NCBI RefSeq assembly: GCF_947036865.1
Contig: NZ_CAMQSF010000007.1
Span: 51,859-115,858 of the forward strand
Direction of reading: 5' to 3'
Source of the DNA: an uncultured Caulobacter sp.
GTDB taxonomy: Bacteria; Pseudomonadota; Alphaproteobacteria; Caulobacterales; Caulobacteraceae
DNA length: 64,000 nucleotides
The translations under genes were made by a program, and so were the position numbers. Under the pieces are notes generated by a model. The model had not been told where the DNA came from, did no database searches, and was given only the letters and a program-made list of their open reading frames with translations. This document shows positions 46,640 to 55,114 of this stretch, one piece after another; the stretch's first letter is position 1, and each line of letters opens with the position of its first letter.

Positions 46640-48855
46640 ATGAAAAAGCCCTCGCTCACGGCGCTCGCGGCCGTCCTCGCCCTCTCCTCGCCGGTTCTGG
46701 CGGAACAACTGACCCCGGAACGGATCTTCGCCGACCCCAGCCTGTCTGGCCCGACGGCCAAGGGCGTGGCGCTGTCGCCGGACGGCAAGCGGGTCACCTA
46801 CCTGAAGTCCAAGCCCGAGGCGGCCAACGTCCAGGACCTGTGGGCGGCCGACGTCAAGGGCGGCGAGCCCTATCGGCTGATCGACTCGGCGGCGCTGTCG
46901 TCGGGAAACAAGGAGCTGTCGGAAGCCGAGAAGGCCCGCCGCGAGCGCGCCCGCGTGCAGGCGCGCGGCATCGTCGAATATAGCTGGGACAAGCAGGGCC
47001 GCTTCATCCTGGTGCCGCTGGACGGCGACCTCTATCTAGACAGCGTCGCCGACGGCAAGGTCACCCGGCTGACGGAGACGCCCGGCGACGAGGTCGACGC
47101 CAAGGTCTCGCCGAAAGGCGGCTACGTCTCCTACGTCCGCGACCAGAACCTTTATATCAAGCCGATCACCGGCGGGGCCGAGACGGCCCTGACCACCGAG
47201 GGCAAGGACGCCCTGTCGTTCGGCGTCGCCGAGTTCATCGCGCAGGAAGAACTGGACCGCTTCACCGGCTACTGGTGGAGCCCGGACGAGGCGCGGATCG
47301 TCTATACCCGCGTCGACGAGAGCGGCGTCGACATCGTGCCGCGCGCCGACATCGGCCCGGGCGGCGCCACGGTCGTCAACCAGCGCTATCCGCGCGCCGG
47401 CCGGCCGAACGCCGTCGTCGACCTGTTCGTCCGCGACCTGGCCTCGGGCAAGGCGATCCAGCTGGACCTGGGCGCGAACAAGGACATCTATGTCGCGCGC
47501 GTTGCCTGGGCCCAGTTGGCAAGACCGTCTATGTCCAGCGCCTGTCGCGCGACCAGAAGACCCTCGACCTGCTGGCCTTCGACGCCGCCACCGGCAAGAG
47601 CCGCGTGGTGCTGACCGAGACCGACCCGCACTTCCTGGAGCTGAACAACGACTTCAAGCCCCTGAAGGACGGCACGTTCCTGTGGGGTTCGGAGCGCGAC
47701 GGCAACCAGCACCTCTATCGCTACGCCGCCGACGGCAAGCTGCTGGCGCAGATCACCAAGGGCGACTGGCCCGTGGGCGGCGTCGAGGGCGTGGACGAGG
47801 CGCGCCAGGTGGTGATCTTCGGCGCCTCGATGGACAGCCCGCTGGAGCGACGCATTTACGAGGTCTCCTACGCCAAGCCGGGCAAGCCCAAGGCCCTGAC
47901 CCCGGGCGGCGGCTGGTGGACGGCCAAGGTGGCCGACACCGGCGGCGCCTTCGCCGCCTCGTACAACGATCCCAAGACCCCGCCCCAGACCGCGCTCTAT
48001 TCGGCCGACGGCAACCGGGTGCGCTGGATCGAGGAAAACAAGCTGGCCGAGGGTCACCCGTACTGGCCGTACGCGGCGAACCTGCCGACGCCGGAGTTCG
48101 GAACCCTGAAGGCCGCCGACGGCCAGACGATGTATTACGAGATCCTCAAGCCGTCGAACTTCGACCCGGCCAAGAAGTATCCGGCCATCGTCTCGGTCTA
48201 TGGCGGCCCGCACGCCCAGCGGGTCAGCAAGACCTGGCAGAGCCCGTCGGAGCGCACCTATCTCGAAGCTGGCTATGTGATCTTCAAGCTGGACAACCGC
48301 GGCAGCGGCAACCGCTCGGCGGCCTTCAAGCGCGCCCTGGACCGCCACATGGGCACGGTCGAGGTCGACGACCAGTTGCAGGGCGCCAAGTTCCTGGCCA
48401 GCCTGCCCTATGTCGACGCCAACAAGCTGGGCGTGATGGGCTGGTCGTACGGCGGCTTCATGACCCTGATGCTGATGACCGCGCCGGACACGCCGTTCAA
48501 GGCCGGCGCGGCGGGCGCTCCGCCCACCCAGTGGGGCCTTTACGACACCGCCTATACCGAGCGCTACATGGGCAAGCCGGACGAGAACAAGGCCGGCTAT
48601 GCCTATGCCGACATCAACAACCGCCTGGACAACCTGAAGCCGGGCGGCCTCTTGCTGCTGCACGGCATGGCCGACGACAACGTGATCTTCGAGAACAGCA
48701 CCCGCGTGATGTCGGCGCTGCAGAAGAAGGCCATTCCGTTCGAGATGGCCCTCTATCCCGGCGAGCGCCACAGCGCGCCGGGCAGCAAGACCAAGGGCCT
48801 CAGCGTGCTGAAGAAGCACCTGGAGTTCTTCGATCGCAAGCTGAAGGGCCAATAG
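46640..48855 (+). pseudogene. S9B family dipeptidyl-peptidase IV-like gene broken by one frameshift
   Basis: Two frames join to make a normal exported S9 peptidase of about 738 residues. The first frame (46640-47614) has the signal peptide and the propeller N-terminal part up to DIYVARVAWAQ; the second is open from before the shift to 48855 and continues GKTVYVQRLSRDQKTLDLL. The shift lies at about 47505-47525. One base appears to be missing relative to a continuous frame. The catalytic Ser (GWSYGGF), Asp (ADDNV) and His (ERHSAPG) are all in the second part. No slippery heptamer is in frame, so programmed shifting is unlikely. It is either a recent mutation or a sequence error. Confidence 0.88.
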
Positions 48856-48866
48856 ACCCTGGCGCG

Positions 48867-48897
48867 CCCGTTCGCGGCCTTCGCCGCCGCGAACGGG
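48867..48897. other. 11-bp hairpin after the S9 peptidase gene
   Basis: CCCGTTCGCGG at 48867-48877 pairs exactly with CCGCGAACGGG at 48887-48897. It starts 12 bp after the stop codon. No T-run follows, so it may end transcription only with Rho, or stabilise the 3' end. Confidence 0.55.
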
Positions 48898-48989
48898 TGC
48901 GACAACTTGCGCGGCCGGGCCGACGGTATGTCGCAGGCCTCCGAGGCGAAGCAGTCTTTAGGTTAAGGGCGTAGCTTTCGGAGCGCGCC

Positions 48990-49184
48990 ATGACCAAGAC
49001 CGACAAGGCCGTCGAACAACTGATCGAAGTGGTCAAGCAGGCCCTGCAGGACGGCCGCGCGACCTCGTCCGACCTCGAGGAGTGGCTGCTGGCCGCGATC
49101 CTGCTGGAAGAGATGAGCCTGGAAGAAGAGCACGACCGGCGCGACGCCGGCGCCTACGCCTCGTGGCGCGGGCTCTTGCACTAG
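48990..49184 (+). CDS. Small acidic cytosolic protein, unknown function
   Basis: This 64-residue protein is predicted to be wholly helical and acidic (DKAVEQLIEVVKQALQDG, then SLEEEHDRRDAGAYASWRG). GGAG lies 7 bases before the ATG, and the composition is that of a real gene. It has no signal or membrane segment. Its stop overlaps the convergent HTTM gene stop. I do not recognise a family. Confidence 0.7.
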   Translation: MTKTDKAVEQLIEVVKQALQDGRATSSDLEEWLLAAILLEEMSLEEEHDRRDAGAYASWRGLLH

Positions 49185-49867
49185 AGTCGCCCGACCTGGG
49201 CCTGGAGCCACAGGATCGCCGGATAGACCGACAGCCACGTCCAGAAGAACCGGTTGAGGCCGAACAGGCAGGCGTTGGCCAGGTGGAAGAGGCCGGCGAC
49301 GACCAGGCCGCCGATCAGGGCCGGCCGCCAGAGCAGGGTCAGCGGAAAGGCCAGCTCGAACAGCATCACCGCCCACGACATCGCCAGCAGCACGCGCGGC
49401 CGGTCGGCCCAGGCGCGGAGGCCCTCGCTGACCGGATAGGCCGAGAACCGGAAGACGTCGCGCAACGCCCGGCCATCGCGCCACTCCGGATTGACGACCT
49501 TCACCGCGCCGGAGATGAAATAGGACAGCGTCAGCTGCGCCCCGAGATAGCCGAAGGCCAGATGCTGCCAGCGCGCGTCCGGCAGCAGGTGCGCCAGGGT
49601 CACGCACCACAGCGAGAGCAGGCCCATCCGGTCGCTCCCGCCGTTGTAGGGGCCTTGAAAGCGCTCGAGGATCACCAGCGACAGCAGCGCCAGCCCGACC
49701 AGCGGCCAGGGTGACGCGAGTCCGCTGACCACAAGGGCGCACAACGCGATCCGGACGGCGTAGGTCGCCCTGTCCCGACGCGGCCCCGCCATGTGCTCCA
49801 GGCTCTGCTGGATCAGGGCCAGGGCCAGCAGGATCTCGGTCAGGCGGACGGAGGCGACGAAACTCAT
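49181..49867 (-). CDS. HTTM-domain (vitamin K carboxylase-like) membrane protein
   Basis: This 228-residue polytopic protein has about six hydrophobic segments and the HTTM-type features LAFGYLGAQLTLSYFISGAVKVVNPEWRDG-like order and a late LFHLANACLFGLNRFFWTWLSVYP, which resembles the central part of gamma-glutamyl-carboxylase-related membrane proteins. It is much shorter than true carboxylases and lacks their catalytic lumenal domain. Its ATG overlaps the stop of the upstream gene by 4 bp, so the two are coupled and probably form one complex. The function is unknown. Confidence 0.8.
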   Translation of the reverse strand: MSFVASVRLTEILLALALIQQSLEHMAGPRRDRATYAVRIALCALVVSGLASPWPLVGLALLSLVILERFQGPYNGGSDRMGLLSLWCVTLAHLLPDARWQHLAFGYLGAQLTLSYFISGAVKVVNPEWRDGRALRDVFRFSAYPVSEGLRAWADRPRVLLAMSWAVMLFELAFPLTLLWRPALIGGLVVAGLFHLANACLFGLNRFFWTWLSVYPAILWLQAQVGRL

Positions 49868-50292
49868 CGGACCAGCGCCTCGCGCCGGCGCGGGGCCGAT
49901 TGGAACAGCACCTCGCGGATCAGCGCCTCGCCCTCGCGGCGGACGAACGTCAGACGAAACGCCAGCCAGGGCGGCGCATCGGGATCGCCAGCCAGATCGG
50001 CGGCGATCCGGCTCAGGATCTCGGCCTCGCTATGATCCGTGGGCTGATCGATAAGACGCTCCGCGCAACTGACCAGGAACAGGCTCTCGTTCCACTGGGG
50101 GTTCCAAAGCAGGCGCCTGGCCATGGTCACGAGCGAGACGCGCGCCGGCCGAGGGCGGAACTCGCGCCAATCCTCCGGCGGGGCGGTCTCCGCGCCCAGC
50201 AGCGCATATTCGACGCGGGGCGAAGGCGCGATCACGTCGAAGAAGTTCCAGGACGGGATCAGGGCCGGCAGCAGGAGCCGGAGGGGTTGCAT
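49864..50292 (-). CDS. HTTM partner protein, unknown function
   Basis: This 142-residue protein begins MQPLRLLLPALIPSWNFFDVIAPSPRVEYALL and may have a short amphipathic or anchor segment at the N-terminus. The rest is soluble with a central RRLLWNPQWNESLFLVSCAERL and a final FRLTFVRREGEALIREVLFQ beta pair. I do not know its family, but the ATGA overlap with the HTTM gene shows they are made together. The start at 50292 is chosen because further-upstream starts fall inside the palindromic repeat. Confidence 0.7.
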   Translation of the reverse strand: MQPLRLLLPALIPSWNFFDVIAPSPRVEYALLGAETAPPEDWREFRPRPARVSLVTMARRLLWNPQWNESLFLVSCAERLIDQPTDHSEAEILSRIAADLAGDPDAPPWLAFRLTFVRREGEALIREVLFQSAPRRREALVR

Positions 50293-50300
50293 GCGCTGTG

Positions 50301-50400
50301 CGTCCTTCGAGGCCCGCTCCGCGGGCGCCTCAGGATGAGGGATTCGGAGTGATCTGTCCTCATCCTGAGGTGCGCGCTCCCGAGCGCGTCTCGAAGGACG
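50301..50400. repeat. Palindromic intergenic repeat (CGTCCTTCGAG type)
   Basis: CGTCCTTCGAGGCC at 50301 and its complement GTCTCGAAGGACG ending at 50400 bound the element, and CCTCAGGATGAGG (50328-50340) pairs with CCTCATCCTGAGG (50358-50370). It sits between divergent genes, so it may lie within both promoters. The core resembles the elements at 51247 and 58229. Confidence 0.8.
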
Positions 50401-50444
50401 CACGGCGCTTGACTTCCGTAGCGAAAGAAAACGAACCTTCCGGC

Positions 50445-51233
50445 ATGACCCTCTATACCGACCTCATCGCCGCCATCGAGCCCACCGACACCGGCTGGTC
50501 CGCCCACGTCTCCGACGACTGGAAGCAGGGGCGCACCACCTATGGCGGGCTCAGCGCCGCGCTGTGCGTCGAGGGCGCGCTGCGCGCGTTCCCCGACGCG
50601 CCGCCGCTGCGCTCGGCCCAGTTCGCCTTCGTCGGCCCGGCGGCCGGCGAACTGGCGATCGCGGTCAAGCCGTTGCGCCAGGGCAAGTCGACCCTGTTCG
50701 TGGCCGTCGACCTGGTCGGCGAGCAAGGCGTGGCCACCCACGGCGTGCTGACCTTCGGCGCGGCGCGGCCTTCGGTTCTGGCCTACGAACACGTCCCCTT
50801 CCCTTGCGTGGCGCCGGCCGAGCAATGCGAGCCGTTCTTCCCGGAAAATCGCCAGGGCGCGCCGCACTTCTCGGCCCAGTTCGAGGTTCGCAAGGCCGGC
50901 GGCACGCGTCCCCTGGCCGGCGGCGATCCGGAATACCTGCTGTGGATCCGCCACCGCGACCCGGCCGCGACCTCGCTCTCGGCCCTGGTCGCCCTGGCCG
51001 ACATGCCGCCGCCGCCGGCCATGGCGCTGTTCCCCCAGTTCGGCCCCATCTCGACCATGACCTGGTCGCTGGACATCGTCGGCCCGCCTGCGGAAGGCGA
51101 CGACGGCTGGCGGCTCCTGCGCACGCGCGCCGAGACGATCGGCGACGGCTACTCGACCCAGGAGATGCATCTGTGGGACGCGAACGGCCGTCCCCTGGTG
51201 CTGGCGCGACAGAACGTGGCGGTTTTCGTCTGA
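50445..51233 (+). CDS. Acyl-CoA thioesterase-like (double hotdog) protein
   Basis: This 262-residue protein has two hotdog domains in tandem, as in TesB-type and related acyl-CoA thioesterases. The first contains GRTTYGGLSAALCVEGALRA and the Gly-rich helix that covers the substrate; the second ends GYSTQEMHLWDANGRPLVLARQNVAVF, the strand that closes such pairs. It is cytosolic. The start at 50445 is the first ATG after the repeat; GAACC-type sequence precedes it without a strong ribosome binding site. The acyl-chain specificity is unknown. An exported amidase follows after a palindromic repeat. Confidence 0.85.
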   Translation: MTLYTDLIAAIEPTDTGWSAHVSDDWKQGRTTYGGLSAALCVEGALRAFPDAPPLRSAQFAFVGPAAGELAIAVKPLRQGKSTLFVAVDLVGEQGVATHGVLTFGAARPSVLAYEHVPFPCVAPAEQCEPFFPENRQGAPHFSAQFEVRKAGGTRPLAGGDPEYLLWIRHRDPAATSLSALVALADMPPPPAMALFPQFGPISTMTWSLDIVGPPAEGDDGWRLLRTRAETIGDGYSTQEMHLWDANGRPLVLARQNVAVFV

Positions 51234-51246
51234 CAGGCCGCGCTCC

Positions 51247-51319
51247 CCCTTCGACAGGCTCGGGGTGAGGGCTACCGCGAGCCGCTCACAAGAAACCTCA
51301 CCCCGAGCTTGTCGAAGGG
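51247..51319. repeat. Palindromic intergenic repeat (CTTCGACAGGCTC type)
   Basis: Arms at 51247-51270 and 51296-51319 are near-exact inverted copies of about 24 bp. The core CTTCGACA-GCTC-GG-TGAGG is shared with the element at 58229-58316. It lies between the thioesterase and amidase genes. Confidence 0.85.
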
Positions 51320-51365
51320 CGAGGTTTCGGGCCACGATCGCGCGCACAGCTCGGGGAAACGCTTC

Positions 51366-52874
51366 ATGACCAAGTTCGCCTGTCTCAAGTCGGCATGCCT
51401 CGCCAGCGCCGCCGCCGTCGCGCTGTTCGCGGGGGCCGCCGAGGCCCAGACCTCGGAGGCCGCGACGAAGGCCGCCCTGGCGACGATCCAGGCCAAGAAC
51501 CCTACGCTGCACGCGGTCATCGCCACCAACCCCAACGCCCTCGCCGCCGCCAAGGCCCTGGACGCCGAGCGCAAGGCCGGCAAGGTCCGCTCGGCCCTGC
51601 ACGGCGTCCCGATCCTGCTGAAGGACAATATCGAGAGCGCCGATCCCCTGCCGACCACGGCCGGCTCGCTGGCCCTGAAGGACAACATCACCGGCCGCGA
51701 CGCGCCGGTCGCCAAGCGGCTGCGCGACGCGGGCCTGGTGATCCTGGGCAAGACCAACCTGTCGGAATGGGCCAATATCCGCTCGAACCACTCGATCAGC
51801 GGCTGGAGCGCGGTGGGCGGCACGGTGCGCAACCCCTATGTGCTGGATCGCAGCGCCTGCGGCTCGTCCAGCGGCTCGGGCGCGGCGGTGGCGGCGGGCC
51901 TGGCGCCCTTGGCCATCGGCACCGAGACCGACGGCTCGATCACCTGCCCCTCGGCGATCAACGGCCTGGTGGGTCTGAAGCCGACCGTGGGTCTGGTCTC
52001 GCGCACCCACATCGTGCCGATCAGCCACAGCCAGGACACCGCCGGCCCGATGACCACCACGGTCGAGGACGCGGCCAAGGTGCTGACCGTCATCGCCGGC
52101 TCGGACCCCGCCGATCCGGCCACCAAGGACGCCGACGCCCACAAGACCGACTACGCCAAGGGCCTCTCCAAGGACGCCCTGAAAGGCGTGACCCTGGCCG
52201 TGGCGCGGTTCTACACGGGCTATTCGCCCAAGCTCGACCTGGTGTTCGAGGCGGCCCTGAAGGACCTGAAGGCCCAGGGCGCGACCCTGGTCGAGATCAA
52301 GGACTTCGACGAAGGCCCGATCGGCAAGGCCGAGGGCGTGGTGCTCTACACCGAGCTGAAGGCGGACATGGCCAGCTACCTGGCCTCGACCGATCCCAAG
52401 AAGGTCCCGAGCCGCACGCTGGCCGACCTGATCGCCTTCAACAAGGCCACGCCCAAGGAGCTGGAATGGTTCGGCCAGGAGAGCTTCGAAAAGGCCGAGA
52501 AGACCAAGGGCCTCGATGATCCCGAATATCTGAAGGCCCTGGCCGACTCCAAGCGGCTGGCGGGGCCGGAGGGCATCGACAAGATCCTGAAGGACACGGG
52601 CGCGGTGGCGATCATCGCGCCGACCACGGGGCCGGCCTGGACCATCGACCCGCTGAACGGCGACAACTACGGCGGCTCGGCCACCACCCTGCCCGCCGTG
52701 GCCGGCTATCCGCACCTGACCGTGCCGATGGGCGATGTGAAGGGCTTGCCGGTCGGTCTGTCCTTCATCGGCCCGGCCTGGAGCGAGAAGCTGCTGCTGA
52801 ACCTCGGCTACGCCTACGAGCAGGCGACGCACCACCGCAAGGCGCCGACCTTCAAGGCGACGATCGCGCCCTGA
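51366..52874 (+). CDS. Amidase signature family hydrolase, exported
   Basis: This 502-residue protein has a signal peptide ([18 protein letters not shown]) and the amidase-signature core. The catalytic Lys is in ILLKDNIES near residue 88, the cis-Ser in [11 protein letters not shown] near residue 173 and the nucleophile Ser in [10 protein letters not shown] near residue 194. Family members hydrolyse amides, including peptide amides and acyl-amides; the exported form probably acts on amides or peptides in the periplasm. The ATG at 51366 is chosen for the signal peptide; a longer TTG form would start inside the repeat. It is not GatA, since no GatB or GatC genes are adjacent and it is exported. 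Confidence 0.9.
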   Translation: MTKFACLKSACLASAAAVALFAGAAEAQTSEAATKAALATIQAKNPTLHAVIATNPNALAAAKALDAERKAGKVRSALHGVPILLKDNIESADPLPTTAGSLALKDNITGRDAPVAKRLRDAGLVILGKTNLSEWANIRSNHSISGWSAVGGTVRNPYVLDRSACGSSSGSGAAVAAGLAPLAIGTETDGSITCPSAINGLVGLKPTVGLVSRTHIVPISHSQDTAGPMTTTVEDAAKVLTVIAGSDPADPATKDADAHKTDYAKGLSKDALKGVTLAVARFYTGYSPKLDLVFEAALKDLKAQGATLVEIKDFDEGPIGKAEGVVLYTELKADMASYLASTDPKKVPSRTLADLIAFNKATPKELEWFGQESFEKAEKTKGLDDPEYLKALADSKRLAGPEGIDKILKDTGAVAIIAPTTGPAWTIDPLNGDNYGGSATTLPAVAGYPHLTVPMGDVKGLPVGLSFIGPAWSEKLLLNLGYAYEQATHHRKAPTFKATIAP

Positions 52875-52892
52875 TCCGAATACGCGTCATCC

Positions 52893-52995
52893 CACGCTTC
52901 ACGCGCGGGCCCCCTCTGACCGGCGGGAGCGCGGAGCGGACGAACCGCTGACGTGGGCGCTGAACCCTGGGTCCCGCGAGCGCGTCGCGGGATGG
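52893..52995. repeat. Imperfect inverted repeat after the amidase gene
   Basis: CATCCCACGCTTCACGCG-like and GCGTCGCGGGATG-like ends flank a GGGTCCCGCGAG segment. The symmetry is only partial. The region is the 127-bp gap between the convergent amidase and lipoprotein genes. Confidence 0.4.
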
Positions 52996-53001
52996 CGGTG
53001 G

Positions 53002-53160
53002 TCAGGGGCCCCTCGGCCGCACCACCTCGATGGGCGGCGGCGGCGGCGTGACCCGCGCGCGGCTCGGCGCCACGGGCGCGGGCGGGCCATGGTTGGGATA
53101 GGATCCGCAGGCGGCCAGGGTCATCGCGACCACGGCCAGGGCGAGCGCCGGTCTCAGCAT
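53002..53160 (-). CDS. Small lipoprotein, last gene of the Sel1/beta-helix operon
   Basis: This 52-residue protein is a lipoprotein by its signal (ALALAVVAMTLAACG, lipobox LAAC) and has a Pro-rich mature part of about 33 residues (RVTPPPPPIEVV). It overlaps the end of the upstream gene by 7 bp, which marks it as part of the operon. Too short for its own fold, it may be an outer-membrane tether or linker. Confidence 0.7.
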   Translation of the reverse strand: MLRPALALAVVAMTLAACGSYPNHGPPAPVAPSRARVTPPPPPIEVVRPRGP

Positions 53161-53663
53161 CGGCGGTCGGACGGGCTGGAGCCGAACAGGCCCAGGCTGG
53201 AGCGGAAGCAGCGGTTCTCGTAGCGCGGCTCCCAGACCTCGGTCCGGCCGTCGGCGCGGGTGAACTGATAGCGCGCGCCCCGGTCGTCGCGACCGCTCAT
53301 CGTGACCTGGCCGGGACGGTCGGAGGTCACGCCGTACGACTCGTGGGTGATCCCGTCGACGGCGCACGAGGACACCAGGCCCGGGCGGCTGAGATCCCCC
53401 GACAGGCCGGCGGCCGAGCCCGTCTGCGCGTTGTAGGCCGAGACGTCCGTCCCGCCGCCGCGCGTCCCGCCGACGAACACCTGGGTGCCGGTGGCGCTGT
53501 CATAGGTCATGATGTCCGGCGCCTGCCCCGTCAGGGGCGCGCCGCAGACGCCGGCGCCGCCGCGGCGAGGACCGGTGGGCGTCCGCTGCGCCCAGGCCTG
53601 GCTGGCCGCCAGGGTCGAGGTGACGAGGAGAGCGGCCACCAGACCGCGAACCAGCTTGCTCAT
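53154..53663 (-). CDS. Exported protein, third gene of the Sel1/beta-helix operon
   Basis: This 169-residue protein has a signal peptide ending ASQAWA near residue 25. The mature part is Gly/Thr/Ser/Asp-rich, with TQVFVGGTRGGGTDVSAYNAQTG and VTSDRPGQVTMSGRDDRG, suggesting beta structure, and four Cys (VCGAP, SSCAVD, NRCFRS, RRC) that could make two disulfides. The start overlaps the beta-helix stop by 4 bp and the end overlaps the lipoprotein gene by 7 bp. I do not recognise the family. Confidence 0.75.
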   Translation of the reverse strand: MSKLVRGLVAALLVTSTLAASQAWAQRTPTGPRRGGAGVCGAPLTGQAPDIMTYDSATGTQVFVGGTRGGGTDVSAYNAQTGSAAGLSGDLSRPGLVSSCAVDGITHESYGVTSDRPGQVTMSGRDDRGARYQFTRADGRTEVWEPRYENRCFRSSLGLFGSSPSDRRC

Positions 53664-55114
53664 TTGGGGACTCCCCCTTGTTGCGGTCCATGCGGCGGTC
53701 CGCCGGCGTCACGGCTCAAGTCGGCCGGCGCGCCGCCGACCGCCAGCGGCGTCGGGCCGATCGCCTGGGTCGGCCAATAGGCGTCATAGTCGAGGCGGGC
53801 GCGGTCGCGCGGCGTGCGATAGAGCTCCGGCGCCTCGAACCACGGCCGGCAGGTCAGCTCCCCGTCGAAGAAGCCGCTGACCAGGGCCTTGCAGCCCTCG
53901 GGGCGGGCGTAGATGCGATTGTCGACGGCGCGCACCTGACCGCCGGCGTCGGCGTAGATGCCCGAGCGCATGACGCCCACGATCTTGTTGTTGGCCGCGT
54001 AGGCGATGCCCGAGGCGACGTAGAGACCGACATCGGTGGCCTCCAGCTCGCCCTCGTTCAGGCGCAGATTGGCGTTTTCGACCGTCACGGCCCAGTCGCT
54101 GTCGCGCACCACCGGCCGCAGAAGCGTGGTCTCGTCGCCGCCCCCGATATAGACGCCGCGCGAGAAGCCATCGACATAGAGGCCGTCGATGGTCACCAGC
54201 TGCTGGCGGTTCATGCCGCTGATCACGAAGCCGGCCGAGTTGCGGGTGCGCGAGGAGCCGGTCCAGTCGCCCAGACGGACGATGCGAACGTCGCGCAGGC
54301 GGCTGTCGCCGGAGGTCTCGAAGGCGCCGCCGATCGCCGTGGCGGCGATCTCGACATTGGACGCCATGATCGTGCCGGTGGCCTTGACCACCGCCGAGCG
54401 CGTGCGGCCGATGAACGTGACGTCCTGCAGCTCGATGCGACTGTCGCTGATGTCGAAGGCCGAGGCGTCGCCGTCATAGCGGATCGTCACGCCCTTCAGC
54501 GCGATCTCGGTCGCGCCGCCGACAATGCACGACGAGCCCCCGGCCCGCGTGGCCTCGATGCCGAGACCGTCCAGCACCACATATTGCACCCCGGGACGGA
54601 TGCGGATGCACGGCTGGTCGGCGCCGGCGACCAGGATGGGCCGCGTGCGGCTGGGCGTATAGTCGCGCACCACGATGCTGACCGATCGGGTGATGTTCAG
54701 CGAGTCGACGCAGGCCCCGCCGTTCGTCGAGGTCAGGGTCAGGGTGTCGCCGTCATAGAGCCGCGCCAGGGTCGCCGACACCTGGCCGGGATAGGCGTAG
54801 TCGCAGTTGATCTCGCGAGAGACGTAGCCGTAGCCGCCCCCATAGCCATAACCGTAGCCATAGCCGCTTCCGTAGCCATAAACGGGCACGCAGCGACCGC
54901 GCGAACGGTAGTAGCCGCGCGCGCAGGGTCGCGGCTTGGCGTAGCGGACCTTGCAGCCCTGCGAGAGGTTCGGCTGCAGCAGCAGGCCGAAGCACGGGCG
55001 GATCTGCTGATCGACCTTGGCGTCGGGCGAGGCGGCGGCCAGTTCGGGCGCGCCCAGCGCGAAGCCGAAGATCAGGGCGGCCCAAAGCGCCATCAGGCGG
55101 CTGAGGCGGCGCAT
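53660..55114 (-). CDS. Exported right-handed beta-helix protein with Gly-Tyr repeat
   Basis: This 484-residue protein has a signal peptide (LIFGFALGAPELAAA), a Cys-rich N-terminal part (RPCFGLLLQP, QGCKVRY, RPCARGYYRSRGRCVPV), a Gly-Tyr run at about residues 79-97 (YGYGSGYGYGYG), then a parallel beta-helix of about 300 residues with many ladder-like strands (SIVVRDY, YVVLDGLGIEATRAGG, RLRDVRIVRLGDW, VTIDGLYVDGFSRGVYIGGG). Such folds bind or cleave polysaccharides or make surface fibres; catalytic residues of polysaccharide lyases are not evident. Its ATG overlaps the Sel1 stop by one base. Confidence 0.82.
   Translation of the reverse strand: MRRLSRLMALWAALIFGFALGAPELAAASPDAKVDQQIRPCFGLLLQPNLSQGCKVRYAKPRPCARGYYRSRGRCVPVYGYGSGYGYGYGYGGGYGYVSREINCDYAYPGQVSATLARLYDGDTLTLTSTNGGACVDSLNITRSVSIVVRDYTPSRTRPILVAGADQPCIRIRPGVQYVVLDGLGIEATRAGGSSCIVGGATEIALKGVTIRYDGDASAFDISDSRIELQDVTFIGRTRSAVVKATGTIMASNVEIAATAIGGAFETSGDSRLRDVRIVRLGDWTGSSRTRNSAGFVISGMNRQQLVTIDGLYVDGFSRGVYIGGGDETTLLRPVVRDSDWAVTVENANLRLNEGELEATDVGLYVASGIAYAANNKIVGVMRSGIYADAGGQVRAVDNRIYARPEGCKALVSGFFDGELTCRPWFEAPELYRTPRDRARLDYDAYWPTQAIGPTPLAVGGAPADLSRDAGGPPHGPQQGGVPK

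Noticed and set aside
47500..47530. Programmed -1 ribosomal frameshifting in the S9 peptidase gene
   Set aside because: No X-XXY-YYZ heptamer is in the zero frame and no downstream stem is evident; the codons there are TGG GCC CAG. A missing base is simpler.
50259..52835. An 858-codon minus-strand frame opposite the thioesterase and amidase
   Set aside because: Same cause; the opposite strand carries intact, recognisable enzymes and the minus-strand translation is low-complexity.
51366..52874. The amidase as GatA of the tRNA amidotransferase
   Set aside because: It has a signal peptide and no GatB or GatC neighbour.
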